From assembly GCF_014201825.1 (NCBI RefSeq), contig NZ_JACHFJ010000002.1:310001-374000 (forward strand): DNA of 64,000 bases, written 5' to 3'. A model generated the notes under the pieces. The model was not told where the DNA came from. It was given only the letters and a program-made list of their open reading frames with translations, and did not search any database. Below are positions 35,193 to 43,457 of the stretch, piece by piece. Each line of letters starts with the position of its first letter. Position 1 is the first letter of the stretch. This DNA comes from Acidocella aromatica (GTDB taxonomy: Bacteria > Pseudomonadota > Alphaproteobacteria > Acetobacterales > Acetobacteraceae). A program made the translations under genes and the position numbers.

Positions 35193-36570
35193 CCAGGCCC
35201 TCGGCACCGTTGCTGAGGAAGCCTTGCCGCTGCCGGTGCTGGAATTCCAGTCCCCTACGGCTGCGGTCATCGCCACGCCGTTGCCGATGTTTGCACGCTC
35301 GACAACCTATATCGTCACGGCGCTGATTGGCACGGTCCTGCTCATTGCCGGCACGGTGAAGGTGGACAAGCTGGTTAGCGGCACCGGCACGCTCAGCGCC
35401 ACCACGCCGGACTTTTCCATCCAGGCATTCAACAGCGGCTCGATCATCCGCGACATCAAGGTTCACGCCGGCGATTTCGTGAGCAAGGGCCAGGTGCTGG
35501 CAACGCTCGACCCCACCTACGCCACGGCGGACCTGACGGGCCTGACCAAGCAGGAGCAGAACTATGCCGCCCAGGTGGCACAGCTCCAGGCGCAGGAGGA
35601 CGGCAAGCCCTACGTGCCGGACCCCAGCAACCCGTTCTCCGCACTGCAACTGCAAACCTATAACCAGCAGATGGGCCAGTATAACTTCACGCTGCAGAAC
35701 TACGACCAGCAGATCAACCAGCTGAACACGCAGATCCAGGGCTACAAGGCCCAGGCGGCGTATTTCCGCCAGCGCCTGTCCATTGCCAGTAATGTCGAGG
35801 ACATGCGCAAGAAGCTGCAGCAATTGCAGGTCGGCAGCCAGTTGGACACGCTCGCCGCCACCGATGACCGCGTGAGCATGCAGACCCAGCTTGCCTCCGC
35901 CGTCTCGCAGGCTGATGCCGACCAAAAGCAGCTCGCCGCCGTGCAGGCGCAGCGCGACAGCTTCGACCAGCAGTTCAAGGCCCAAACCTCCACCCAGCTG
36001 GCCACCGCGCTGAACAATTTGGCCCAGGCGCAGCAAGACCTTGCCAAGGCCAAGTTGAACAATGATCTGGTGGAACTCACAGCCCCCCAAGACGCCGTTG
36101 TGCAGTCCATCGCCCAGGTCTCCCAAGGGTCTGTGCTTCAACCGGGCCAGCAGCTTATGGACCTGGCTCCAGTGAATTCCCCCTTCACGGTCGAGGCGGA
36201 TATCGCGGCAACGGAATCCGGCTATGTGCAGCAGGGCGACAAGGTGGTGATCAAATTCGCCACCCTCGACCCCTCGCTTTACGGCACGGCCAAGGGCACC
36301 GTCACCTCCATCAGCGCCGAGAGCTTCAACCCGCAGGACCAGCAGAGTGCCGCGCTAAACGGTCCGCCTTTGCCTGGCGGGCCGCAGACCCTCTACTACA
36401 AGGTGCAAGTCTCGCTGGATGTGCTGAACCTGCACAACGTCCCCACCGGCTTCCGGCTGGTGCCGGGCATGCCGGTGGAGGCCGATGTCATCGTCGGCAA
36501 GCGCTCAATCCTCGGCTTCTTCCTCTCCCAGCTGGCACCTGTCGCTTACAACAGCATGCACGAGCCCTAA
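35149..36570 (+). CDS. HlyD-family membrane fusion protein
   Basis: 473 residues. One N-terminal membrane anchor lies at about 53-70 (YIVTALIGTVLLIAGTV), followed by a lipoyl-like half motif (VSGTGTLSATTPDFSIQAFN...IRDIKVHAGDFVSKGQVLATLD), a long Gln-rich alpha-helical hairpin (QEQNYAAQVAQLQAQ to LAQAQQDLAKAKLNND), and a second half motif (ELTAPQDAVVQSIAQVSQGS). It bridges the ABC transporter to the outer-membrane channel. The long overlap with the transporter gene indicates translational coupling; a slightly later ATG at 35155 is also possible. The Sel1-repeat gene follows after 6 bases. Confidence 0.93.
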   Translation: MTMLRLRRFLPKATDQALGTVAEEALPLPVLEFQSPTAAVIATPLPMFARSTTYIVTALIGTVLLIAGTVKVDKLVSGTGTLSATTPDFSIQAFNSGSIIRDIKVHAGDFVSKGQVLATLDPTYATADLTGLTKQEQNYAAQVAQLQAQEDGKPYVPDPSNPFSALQLQTYNQQMGQYNFTLQNYDQQINQLNTQIQGYKAQAAYFRQRLSIASNVEDMRKKLQQLQVGSQLDTLAATDDRVSMQTQLASAVSQADADQKQLAAVQAQRDSFDQQFKAQTSTQLATALNNLAQAQQDLAKAKLNNDLVELTAPQDAVVQSIAQVSQGSVLQPGQQLMDLAPVNSPFTVEADIAATESGYVQQGDKVVIKFATLDPSLYGTAKGTVTSISAESFNPQDQQSAALNGPPLPGGPQTLYYKVQVSLDVLNLHNVPTGFRLVPGMPVEADVIVGKRSILGFFLSQLAPVAYNSMHEP

Positions 36571-36576
36571 CCCGCC

Positions 36577-38325
36577 ATGAGCCTGAAGAAATCGATCAGC
36601 GACAAACTGGCCGCCCGCCATCCGGACAAGGCGCTCATCCGTGCGCGGGAGCTGAAAGCGGCGGGCGATCTCGCCCGGGCGTTCAAGCTTTACGTCGTGG
36701 CGGCTGAGGCAGGCATCACCGAGGCGGAGCGTGAGCTCGGCACCTATTACCACCAGGGGCTGGGCGGCCATGGCAGCACGGCCGACGCGGTGAACTGGTT
36801 CACCCGCGCCGCCCAAAAAGGCGATGTCGAGAGCCAGACCAACCTCGCGGGTATTTATCTTGCCGGTTACCGGCCGGATTCTGCGCTGTTCGGTGGAGCC
36901 AAGGACGGGCCCGCCGACCTCGCCGAGGCCCTGCGCTGGGCGCTGCTGGCAGCCGAGGCCGGAGAGCCTCGGGCTCAGGCTCTGGCCGGATATATCTATA
37001 TGGAAGGCCCGGAGGAGCTGCGCGACGACGCGAAGGCCAGGCTCTGGTACAGCCGCGCCGCCGAGGCGGACAATGCCTACGGGCATCTCGGCTTCGGGCT
37101 GCTCACCCTGCGCGGCGCCGAGGAAGACGAACCAACCTTCCGGGGGGTAGAGCATATCCGCAAGGCGGCCGAGGCCGGGTTGGCGCTCGGGCATTATTAT
37201 CTGGCCGAGATTTACGAAAAAGCCATCGGCTTGCTCCCCGACCCCGCGAAAGCCGCCGAACATTACGGCGAGGCGGCCAAGGGCGGCATCCGCAACGCCC
37301 AGGCCAAATACGGACTGATGCTAATGCAGGGCACTGGCATCAAGACCAACAAGACCGAGGGCGAGACCTGGCTGCGCCGCGCGGCGATCGCAGGAGACCC
37401 GGAAGCGGCGGCGCTCGTCGCCGATATCTACGCCAATGGCGATGGCGATCTGCCCCCGAGCTATGCCGAAGCCGCCAACTGGTTCCGCATCGCGGCCGAG
37501 GCCGGGCACCGTGCCGCGGCCCGCTCGCTGGGCGTGCTTTACATGCTGGGTGCCGGCGTGCCGCGCGACCCGGACGAAGCCGCCAAATGGTTCCGCCAAG
37601 CCGCCGAGGCCGGGGATTTCATCGCGCAGGCGGATTTCGCCACGCTGATGCTGAAGAAGCAGATCAACCCGCGCTTCACCGAGCCCGCCCCGGTGCATGA
37701 ATGGTTCGAGAAAGCGGCCGAGGCCGGGGATCTGATCGGGGCGTATAACTTCGCCGTCTGCCTAGCCGAGGGCGTGGGTGTGGAGAAGGACGAGGCCAAG
37801 GCCGTGGAGTGGTTCCGACGCGCCGCCGACCATGTGCTGAACGCCCAGCACCGCCTGGGCCGTATGCTGGCGGAAGGCCGTGGCGTGAAACAGGATTTCG
37901 TCGAGGCACGACTCTGGCTGGCCAAGGCGGCCTCGCTCGGCCAGACGGACGCGCTGCTCGACCTCGCGGCGCTGGAACTGCAAGGGCTTGGCGGCCCGCG
38001 CAACGACGAAGCCGCGCGGATGATGTTCGAACGCGCCGCCGAAAATGGCTCCCGCGATGCCATGTTCGCGCTCGGCGCGCTGTATGGCGGCGGGCACCAG
38101 ATCCCCACCGACCGCGCCCGCTCGCTCGAATTCTACCGCAAGGCGGCGGAGCTGGGACATCCGCGCGCGGCGCTGATGCTGGGCAAATATCTGCGCCTGG
38201 GTATCGCCATCGAGCCCGACGCTGACGAAGCGCGCAAATGGCTTACCCTGGCGGCCAAGGCCGGTCTGGCTGAAGCCGAGGCCGACCTCGCGTCGCTGGA
38301 GCCCCCCGCCACCGCCGCCGAGTGA
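36577..38325 (+). CDS. Sel1-repeat (TPR-like) protein
   Basis: 582 residues formed almost entirely of about 14 Sel1 repeats of roughly 36 residues, each with the A-x-x-x-L-G-x-x-Y and A-x-x-W-F-x-x-A-A-x-x-G pattern (for example WFRQAAEAGDFIAQADFA and WFRRAADHVLNAQHRLG). No signal peptide or membrane segment is visible, so it looks cytoplasmic. Sel1 proteins act as adaptors or scaffolds. It sits between the exporter pair and the glycosyltransferases (6 bases after HlyD, with a 4-base GTGA overlap to the next gene), so a role in bringing the cargo or the modifying enzymes together is an inference. Confidence 0.9.
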   Translation: MSLKKSISDKLAARHPDKALIRARELKAAGDLARAFKLYVVAAEAGITEAERELGTYYHQGLGGHGSTADAVNWFTRAAQKGDVESQTNLAGIYLAGYRPDSALFGGAKDGPADLAEALRWALLAAEAGEPRAQALAGYIYMEGPEELRDDAKARLWYSRAAEADNAYGHLGFGLLTLRGAEEDEPTFRGVEHIRKAAEAGLALGHYYLAEIYEKAIGLLPDPAKAAEHYGEAAKGGIRNAQAKYGLMLMQGTGIKTNKTEGETWLRRAAIAGDPEAAALVADIYANGDGDLPPSYAEAANWFRIAAEAGHRAAARSLGVLYMLGAGVPRDPDEAAKWFRQAAEAGDFIAQADFATLMLKKQINPRFTEPAPVHEWFEKAAEAGDLIGAYNFAVCLAEGVGVEKDEAKAVEWFRRAADHVLNAQHRLGRMLAEGRGVKQDFVEARLWLAKAASLGQTDALLDLAALELQGLGGPRNDEAARMMFERAAENGSRDAMFALGALYGGGHQIPTDRARSLEFYRKAAELGHPRAALMLGKYLRLGIAIEPDADEARKWLTLAAKAGLAEAEADLASLEPPATAAE

Positions 38326-41051
38326 AGCACCGGAACAGCCTCGATACCGCGGCCGCTGCCTGGGCGCGCGGGCTGGAGCCAAGCAAGGACGCGCTGGCTT
38401 GGCTGCGCCGGGCCCGGCGTCTGGCCCCGGATGACCCGCGCATCGCGCTGGACCTTGCCCGTGCTTTGCTGGCCGCCGGGCAGCCCGCCGAGGCGGGGGC
38501 GGAATTCGCCCCCATTGCCAAACGGCACGACATCGCCGCCGCCTGGACCGGCCTGGCATTGGCCGAGCAAAGCGCAGGCAACAGCAAGGCCGCCGCGAAG
38601 GCGCTGGCGCACCTGCTCACACGGCATTGCCTGGCGCCCGATCCGAACTTTACCGCCTTCGCCCTCCATGTCGCCACCCAGGCCGGTTTCAGCGGGGTTC
38701 AGCAGGTCACACCAACGGGCGAGATCATCCTCCACGGCACCCACCGCCTGCTCGGCGCACGGGCGGACAGCAAGGCGCTGAACCGGGTGGAAGGCTTGGT
38801 GGCCTGGGAGAAAGAGGGCCTGAGCGGCTGGGCCTGCCGCCCCGCCTGGCCCGACGAGCCACCTTGCTTGGTCCTCGCCGATGCCACCGGGCAGCGCCGG
38901 AACATCCGCTTCGGCAAGACGCTGAAGCCCGATGACAGCGCCCCGCTCCTACCCCGCCACAGCTTCCGCCTGAGCGCCCGGCAATTGCACGGCCTTACCC
39001 CGCCCTTCGCCCTGCACGGGCCGGATGGTGCCAACATCATGGGCAGCCCGCTGGACCCGCGTGCGCTGGCTTCCCCGCCCATCCCGGCGGCGAAACGCGG
39101 CAAGCCGCCCAAACGCATCCCACCCCAAGCTCCGCTGGCGCTGCTAATGCCTGTGTACCGAGGCTTGGGCGAGACCAAGGCGGCCTTGGCCTCGGTGCTG
39201 GCTGCCATGCCCGCCGATGCGCGGCTGATCGTGGTGGACGATGCCTCTCCAGACCCCGCGCTGAGCCGGCATTTGCGCACGCTTGCCGCCGCCGAGCCGC
39301 GCCTGACCTTGCTTGTCCATGCCAAAAACCAGGGCTTCTGCGCCGCCGTGAATACCGGGCTGGCCGAAGCGGCTGGGCGTGACGTGCTGTTGCTGAACAG
39401 CGACATCCTGCTGCCTCCTGGCGCCATCGGCACATTGCGGGACGCCGCCTATGCCGACGCCGCTACCGGCACGGTCACGCCGCTCTCCAACGAGGCCAGC
39501 ATCTGCAGCTACCCGGCGCGCCATGGCGGCAATGCCATGCCCGATCTGCGCGAGGCCACCCGGCTGGACACCCTGGCACGGCAGACCAACGGCGCGGCAG
39601 CTGTCGAAATCCCCACCGGGGTCGGATTCTGCATGTATATCCGGCACGACTGCCTGACCGCGACCGGCGGCTTCAGGGACGAGATCTTCGCCCAGGGTTA
39701 CGGCGAGGAAAATGATTTCTGCCTGCGTGCGCGGCATCTCGGCTACCGGCATATGGCCGCGGCCGGGGCTTATGTGGCGCATGTGGGCGGCATCTCCTTC
39801 CGCGCCGCCACACGCGGGCTGATGACCCGCAACGGCGCGGTGTTCAACCGGCTCTATCCTGGCTACCATGAGATGATACTGGAGGAGATCGCGGCCGACC
39901 GGCTATACCCGTACCGCGCAGCACTCGATGAAGCCCGCCTGCGCGCCGCCTGCGCCAATAAGCGCACCGTGTTGCTGATCTCGCACAGCCATGGCGGCGG
40001 CGTGGCCCGGCAGATGGCGGCGGATCTACGCAAATGGCGACGCGCCGGATACGCCACGCTGCTGCTGGTCACGCAATTCCCCACCAACCTTGCCACCAAG
40101 ACGCCTTATCCCTGGCCTTCGCTGCTCTGCACCGGCGAGGCCAAGGACTACCCCAACCTCACCTTCTCCCTCCCCACCGCCATGCCCGCCTTGCTGGCGC
40201 TGCTGCGCCGCCTGGGCGTGGAACAGGTGATGCTGCACCACACGCTGGGGCATGACGACAGCGTGCGCGCCCTGGCCCAACATCTCGGCGTGGCGCAGGA
40301 CATCGTGGTGCATGACTACGCCAGCTTCTGCCCGCGCGTGACGCTGCTGCGCCACGCGGCGCCCGGTGAACCGCTACGCTATTGCGGCGAGCCTAATATC
40401 ACGGGCTGCATCTCCTGCCGTGCCCAGGGGGGCGATCTTTTCAGCAAGCTGCCCATGCGCAAGCTGCTCGCCCGCTCGACCGCCGAATTCGCCGCCGCCC
40501 GTAGGGTCATCACGCCATCCGAGGATGTCGCCACCCGCATCGCCCGCCATTTTCCTGGGGTAAAGCCATGCGTGCAGCCCTGGGAAAATGACGCCGCACC
40601 GCGCCCTCTCGTTCCCCCGCCGCCACCCGGCGTGGCACGCAACATCGCCGTCATTGGCGGCATCGGACCGGCCAAGGGGTTCGACGTGTTGCTCGACTGC
40701 GCCGCCGATGCCACCTCCCGCAATCTGCCGCTTACCTTCAGCGTCATCGGCGGCAGCGCCGATGACGCTCGCCTGCTGGAGGCTGGCGTCTTCGTCACCG
40801 CCCCCTATCGCGAGGGCGAATTGCCAGGCCTGCTTGCCGAAACACAACCGCATCTGGCCTTCCTGCCCTCCATCTGCCCGGAAACCTGGTGCTTCACCCT
40901 GGGCGAGGCGTGGGCGGCGGGGTTACCCGCCATCGTGTTCGGAATCGGCGCCCAGGCCGAGCGGGTCAAGGCCACGGGACGCGGGCTGGTGCTGCCGCTT
41001 GGGCTGCCCGCAGCACGTATCAATGATCTTTTGTTAAGCTGCCGGTTTTGA
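38322..41051 (+). CDS. Large glycosyltransferase with TPR-like N-terminus, GT2 domain and C-terminal GT-like domain
   Basis: 909 residues from GTG at 38322. Residues 1-130 are Ala/Leu-rich paired helices resembling tetratricopeptide repeats. Residues 130-265 are of uncertain fold. A GT2 domain occupies about 271-500: LALLMPVYRG, IVVDDASPD (303-311), NQGFCAAVNTG, LLLNSDILLP (357-366), and GYGEENDFCLRARHLGYRH. From about 545 a second region begins LLISHSHGGGVARQMAADL and ends with PETWCFTLGEAWAAGLPAI, which fits a GT4-like GT-B fold. Two transfer activities in one chain are therefore likely. It overlaps the Sel1 gene by 4 bases and is probably the main sugar-adding enzyme of the export locus. 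Confidence 0.85.
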   Translation: MKHRNSLDTAAAAWARGLEPSKDALAWLRRARRLAPDDPRIALDLARALLAAGQPAEAGAEFAPIAKRHDIAAAWTGLALAEQSAGNSKAAAKALAHLLTRHCLAPDPNFTAFALHVATQAGFSGVQQVTPTGEIILHGTHRLLGARADSKALNRVEGLVAWEKEGLSGWACRPAWPDEPPCLVLADATGQRRNIRFGKTLKPDDSAPLLPRHSFRLSARQLHGLTPPFALHGPDGANIMGSPLDPRALASPPIPAAKRGKPPKRIPPQAPLALLMPVYRGLGETKAALASVLAAMPADARLIVVDDASPDPALSRHLRTLAAAEPRLTLLVHAKNQGFCAAVNTGLAEAAGRDVLLLNSDILLPPGAIGTLRDAAYADAATGTVTPLSNEASICSYPARHGGNAMPDLREATRLDTLARQTNGAAAVEIPTGVGFCMYIRHDCLTATGGFRDEIFAQGYGEENDFCLRARHLGYRHMAAAGAYVAHVGGISFRAATRGLMTRNGAVFNRLYPGYHEMILEEIAADRLYPYRAALDEARLRAACANKRTVLLISHSHGGGVARQMAADLRKWRRAGYATLLLVTQFPTNLATKTPYPWPSLLCTGEAKDYPNLTFSLPTAMPALLALLRRLGVEQVMLHHTLGHDDSVRALAQHLGVAQDIVVHDYASFCPRVTLLRHAAPGEPLRYCGEPNITGCISCRAQGGDLFSKLPMRKLLARSTAEFAAARRVITPSEDVATRIARHFPGVKPCVQPWENDAAPRPLVPPPPPGVARNIAVIGGIGPAKGFDVLLDCAADATSRNLPLTFSVIGGSADDARLLEAGVFVTAPYREGELPGLLAETQPHLAFLPSICPETWCFTLGEAWAAGLPAIVFGIGAQAERVKATGRGLVLPLGLPAARINDLLLSCRF

Positions 41052-41103
41052 AGCATAATCCGCCCTTTTCCGCTTATCGAGGGCTGGATAAAAACCGGGA
41101 GTT

Positions 41104-41128
41104 AAATTAACCCTGTTAAACTAGGGTA
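41104..41128 (+). promoter_or_regulatory. Imperfect palindrome upstream of the 289-residue gene
   Basis: AATTAACCCT, spacer GTTAAACT, AGGGTAAT, one base short of a perfect inverted repeat, 30-50 bases before the ATG. The 108-base gap here is the only break in the otherwise tight cluster, so this may be an internal promoter and operator. Confidence 0.35.
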
Positions 41129-41159
41129 ATCCGCATAACCACGACGATCAGGAGACCAA

Positions 41160-42029
41160 ATGGCTGCTGCAAAATCCGCCAAGAATCCCGCACCACCCGC
41201 ACCCGAAGCCGGTGCAGCGGGGAGCGATCGTAGCGCCCAGGTCCATGAGCTGAAAGTTACCGGCCACATGATGAACCTGCCGCCGGGCTTGTTCTGCTTC
41301 ATTAACGAAACGAACCCGGCCGCACCTTCGCATAACGGCATGCCGGGCGTGCGCGTCTCCCCACCGCCCATCGGCGGGCAGAATGTGGAGATCGCCGGTT
41401 TCCGCCCCGATGGCTGGCTGAACGCCGAAGGCGATGCCACGCTGGTGCGCATCCGCAACCAGCCCGCCCAGGTGCTGGTGACCATCTACCAGCTTCCCAA
41501 CCAGCCCGATGCCGCGCCGCGCCTGCAGGTGCGCCAGTTGCTCGCGGCCAACGAAACTCCCGTTCCGGCAGCACAGGCGCAGGTCCAGGCCGAGCCTGAA
41601 AAGGTCGATTTTGTGGCGCATATCCAGGGCCGGGGCGATGTTGGCGCCAAGTTCGGCGACTGGCTCGGCGAGCGCGGCAGCAATAGCTGGGTCGAGGGCT
41701 TCTCCGTCGCAGCCCCCGAGGGCATCGCCCCGGCAGACCTCACCTATCAGGCCGTGCTTGGGCGCGGCTGGCTCTCCCCCTGGGTGGAAGCCGGTGAATA
41801 TTGCGGCTCACGCGGCATGGCCCTGCCGCTGCTCGGCCTGCGCGTGCGCCTCAGCGGCGAGGCTGCGGAGCGCTACGAGGTGAGCGTCTCAGCGAGCTTC
41901 GTCGGCGGTGCCGCTGCTGGCCCCGTAGGCAATGACGAAACATGCGAGGCCGAGACCCTCGCTCCCCTGGAAGCGCTGCAAATCACCCTCACGCCGCGCG
42001 CCCGCAAGGCCGCGCGGGGCAAGCGCTAA
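41160..42029 (+). CDS. Conserved-looking hypothetical protein of the secretion-glycosylation cluster
   Basis: 289 residues; not recognised. AGGAG precedes the ATG. The first 25 residues are Ala/Pro/Lys-rich and probably disordered. A first globular part (about 28-125) carries VHELKVTGHMMNLPPGLFCF, IAGFRPDGWLNAEGDATLVR and RNQPAQVLVTIYQLPNQPD, suggestive of a beta-sandwich. After a Gln/Ala/Pro linker (about 126-140), a second part (about 145-270) has IQGRGDVGAKFGDWLGERG and WLSPWVEAGEYCGSRGMALPLLGLRVRLSGEA. The C-terminus is basic. No signal peptide is seen. It lies between two glycosyltransferase genes, so it could be a cytoplasmic partner, a carbohydrate-binding protein or a non-RTX cargo. 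Confidence 0.7.
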   Translation: MAAAKSAKNPAPPAPEAGAAGSDRSAQVHELKVTGHMMNLPPGLFCFINETNPAAPSHNGMPGVRVSPPPIGGQNVEIAGFRPDGWLNAEGDATLVRIRNQPAQVLVTIYQLPNQPDAAPRLQVRQLLAANETPVPAAQAQVQAEPEKVDFVAHIQGRGDVGAKFGDWLGERGSNSWVEGFSVAAPEGIAPADLTYQAVLGRGWLSPWVEAGEYCGSRGMALPLLGLRVRLSGEAAERYEVSVSASFVGGAAAGPVGNDETCEAETLAPLEALQITLTPRARKAARGKR

Positions 42030-42044
42030 CCGGCACGCGGCACC

Positions 42045-43349
42045 GTGAACTTTCTCTTCGTCCACCAGAACTTCCCTGGCCAGTACCTGCATCTGCTGCG
42101 CAGCTTGCAGGCGGATAATGAAAAGCATGAAGGCACGCACGAGCTTGTCTTCATGACGGAGCCGAACAACAACCACATGGCCGGGGTGCGCAAGGTCACC
42201 TATTCCAAGCCACCTCCGGTTTCAGCCTCGCTGGTGCTGGAGGCGCGGGAATACGAGATGTCGACACGCCGGGCCCAGGCCGGGTATCGCGGCGCGTTGC
42301 AGATCAAGGCACTGGGCTTCAAGCCCGACATCATCGTCGGGCATCACGGCTGGGGCGAAATGCTCAATCTCGTCGATGCCTTCCCCGGCGTGCCGATCCT
42401 CGGTTATTTCGAGTTCTATTACAAAATCCACGGCACGGACGTGAATTTCGACCCGGAATTCCCGATGCCCGAAGCGCAGTTCGGCGCTGTGCGCGGCAAG
42501 AACTCGGTGAACCTGCTGGCACTCAACCTGGAGCAATACGGGCAGACGCCGACACGCTGGCAGCAAAGCACCTACCCAAACTGGGCGCAGAAGCAGATCC
42601 GCATCATCGAAGAAGGTGTCGATCTCGAACTCTGCAAGCCGGACCCTGCCAGCCGCAAGGCACCACTCACTGTGGGCGGGCTCACGGTCACGCCCGAACA
42701 GAAGCTCGTTACCTATGTGGCGCGCAATCTGGAGCCGTACCGGGGCTTCCATACCTTCATGCGGGCTTTGCCCCGCATCCTGGCGGAAAGGCCGGATGTG
42801 GTTGTCTCCCTCGTTGGTGGCGACGAAATCAGCTATGGCGCGCCGCCCCGGCAGGGTGGAAGCTGGCGCGAGGTGATGCTGCGCGAGGTCGGCTCACAGC
42901 TCGATCTCTCGCGCGTGCATTTCCTCGGCAAAGTGCCGTATGAGCAGCACCTGGCGCTGCTAAAACGCTCGGACGCGCATGTGTATCTGAGCTATCCGTT
43001 CGTCGCCTCGTGGTCGCTGCGCGAGGCACTGGCCTGCGGCTGCATGGTGGTCGGCTCGGACACCGATACGGTGACGGAATTCGTGAAACACGAGCAGAAC
43101 GGGCTGGTCACGCCAACACTGGACCATGCCAAGCTCGCGCAAACTGTTCTGCGCGCACTGGAGGATGGCAAGCTGGCCGCCAAGCTGCGCAAAGGCGCAC
43201 GGGCTTTTGCCGAGCAGAATCTGGCCATGGACGCCTATATCGCCAATTACCGCGCGTATATCGAGGAAATTGTTGGGCGCCCCCTGCTGCCTCCCCCGCC
43301 AAAAGTGGCGGCGAAACCGAGGACCCGGAAAAAAGTAACGGCGCCGTAA
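42045..43349 (+). CDS. GT4-family glycosyltransferase
   Basis: 434 residues, GTG start 15 bases after the previous gene. The GT-B fold is evident: N-terminal MNFLFVHQNFPGQYLHLL, middle IIVGHHGWGEMLNLVDAFP, and a C-terminal Rossmann half with LVTYVARNLEPYRGFHTFMR (the phosphate loop region), VVVSLVGGDEISYG and the retaining-enzyme motif YPFVASWSLREALACGCMVV. The last 25 residues are Pro/Lys/Arg-rich. It ends the rightward secretion-glycosylation cluster, with a terminator overlapping its stop codon. The sugar donor and acceptor are not known. Confidence 0.92.
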   Translation: MNFLFVHQNFPGQYLHLLRSLQADNEKHEGTHELVFMTEPNNNHMAGVRKVTYSKPPPVSASLVLEAREYEMSTRRAQAGYRGALQIKALGFKPDIIVGHHGWGEMLNLVDAFPGVPILGYFEFYYKIHGTDVNFDPEFPMPEAQFGAVRGKNSVNLLALNLEQYGQTPTRWQQSTYPNWAQKQIRIIEEGVDLELCKPDPASRKAPLTVGGLTVTPEQKLVTYVARNLEPYRGFHTFMRALPRILAERPDVVVSLVGGDEISYGAPPRQGGSWREVMLREVGSQLDLSRVHFLGKVPYEQHLALLKRSDAHVYLSYPFVASWSLREALACGCMVVGSDTDTVTEFVKHEQNGLVTPTLDHAKLAQTVLRALEDGKLAAKLRKGARAFAEQNLAMDAYIANYRAYIEEIVGRPLLPPPPKVAAKPRTRKKVTAP

Positions 43350-43362
43350 GGCGCCGTTTTTT
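43338..43362 (+). terminator. Terminator at the end of the glycosyltransferase cluster
   Basis: ACGGCGCC, loop GTAA (containing the stop codon), GGCGCCGT, then a T-run on the plus strand. Confidence 0.88.
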
Positions 43363-43369
43363 ATTATAG

Positions 43370-43451
43370 AAGTTTTTGGTTTCCTGCCCTTTTTAAAAAG
43401 GTCCGGAAGGATGCAGCCTTTTTTGTAAAAAAGGCCGCATCCAAAAAACTT
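43370..43451. repeat. Dispersed intergenic element, copy B, with terminal inverted ends
   Basis: Bounded by AAGTTTTTGG at 43370 and CCAAAAAACTT at 43441-43451. Inside is a strong hairpin (43409-43442, arms GGATGC..CCTTTTTT and AAAAAAGG..GCATCC) that would also terminate pnp on the minus strand. Pieces of the same ends recur at 18743 and 59563. Confidence 0.6.
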
Positions 43452-43457
43452 TTAAAC

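Noticed and set aside
36577-38325. Sel1 repeats as a DNA repeat array
   Set aside because: The periodicity is at protein level (about 36 residues) with divergent codons; it is a repeat protein, not a tandem DNA array.
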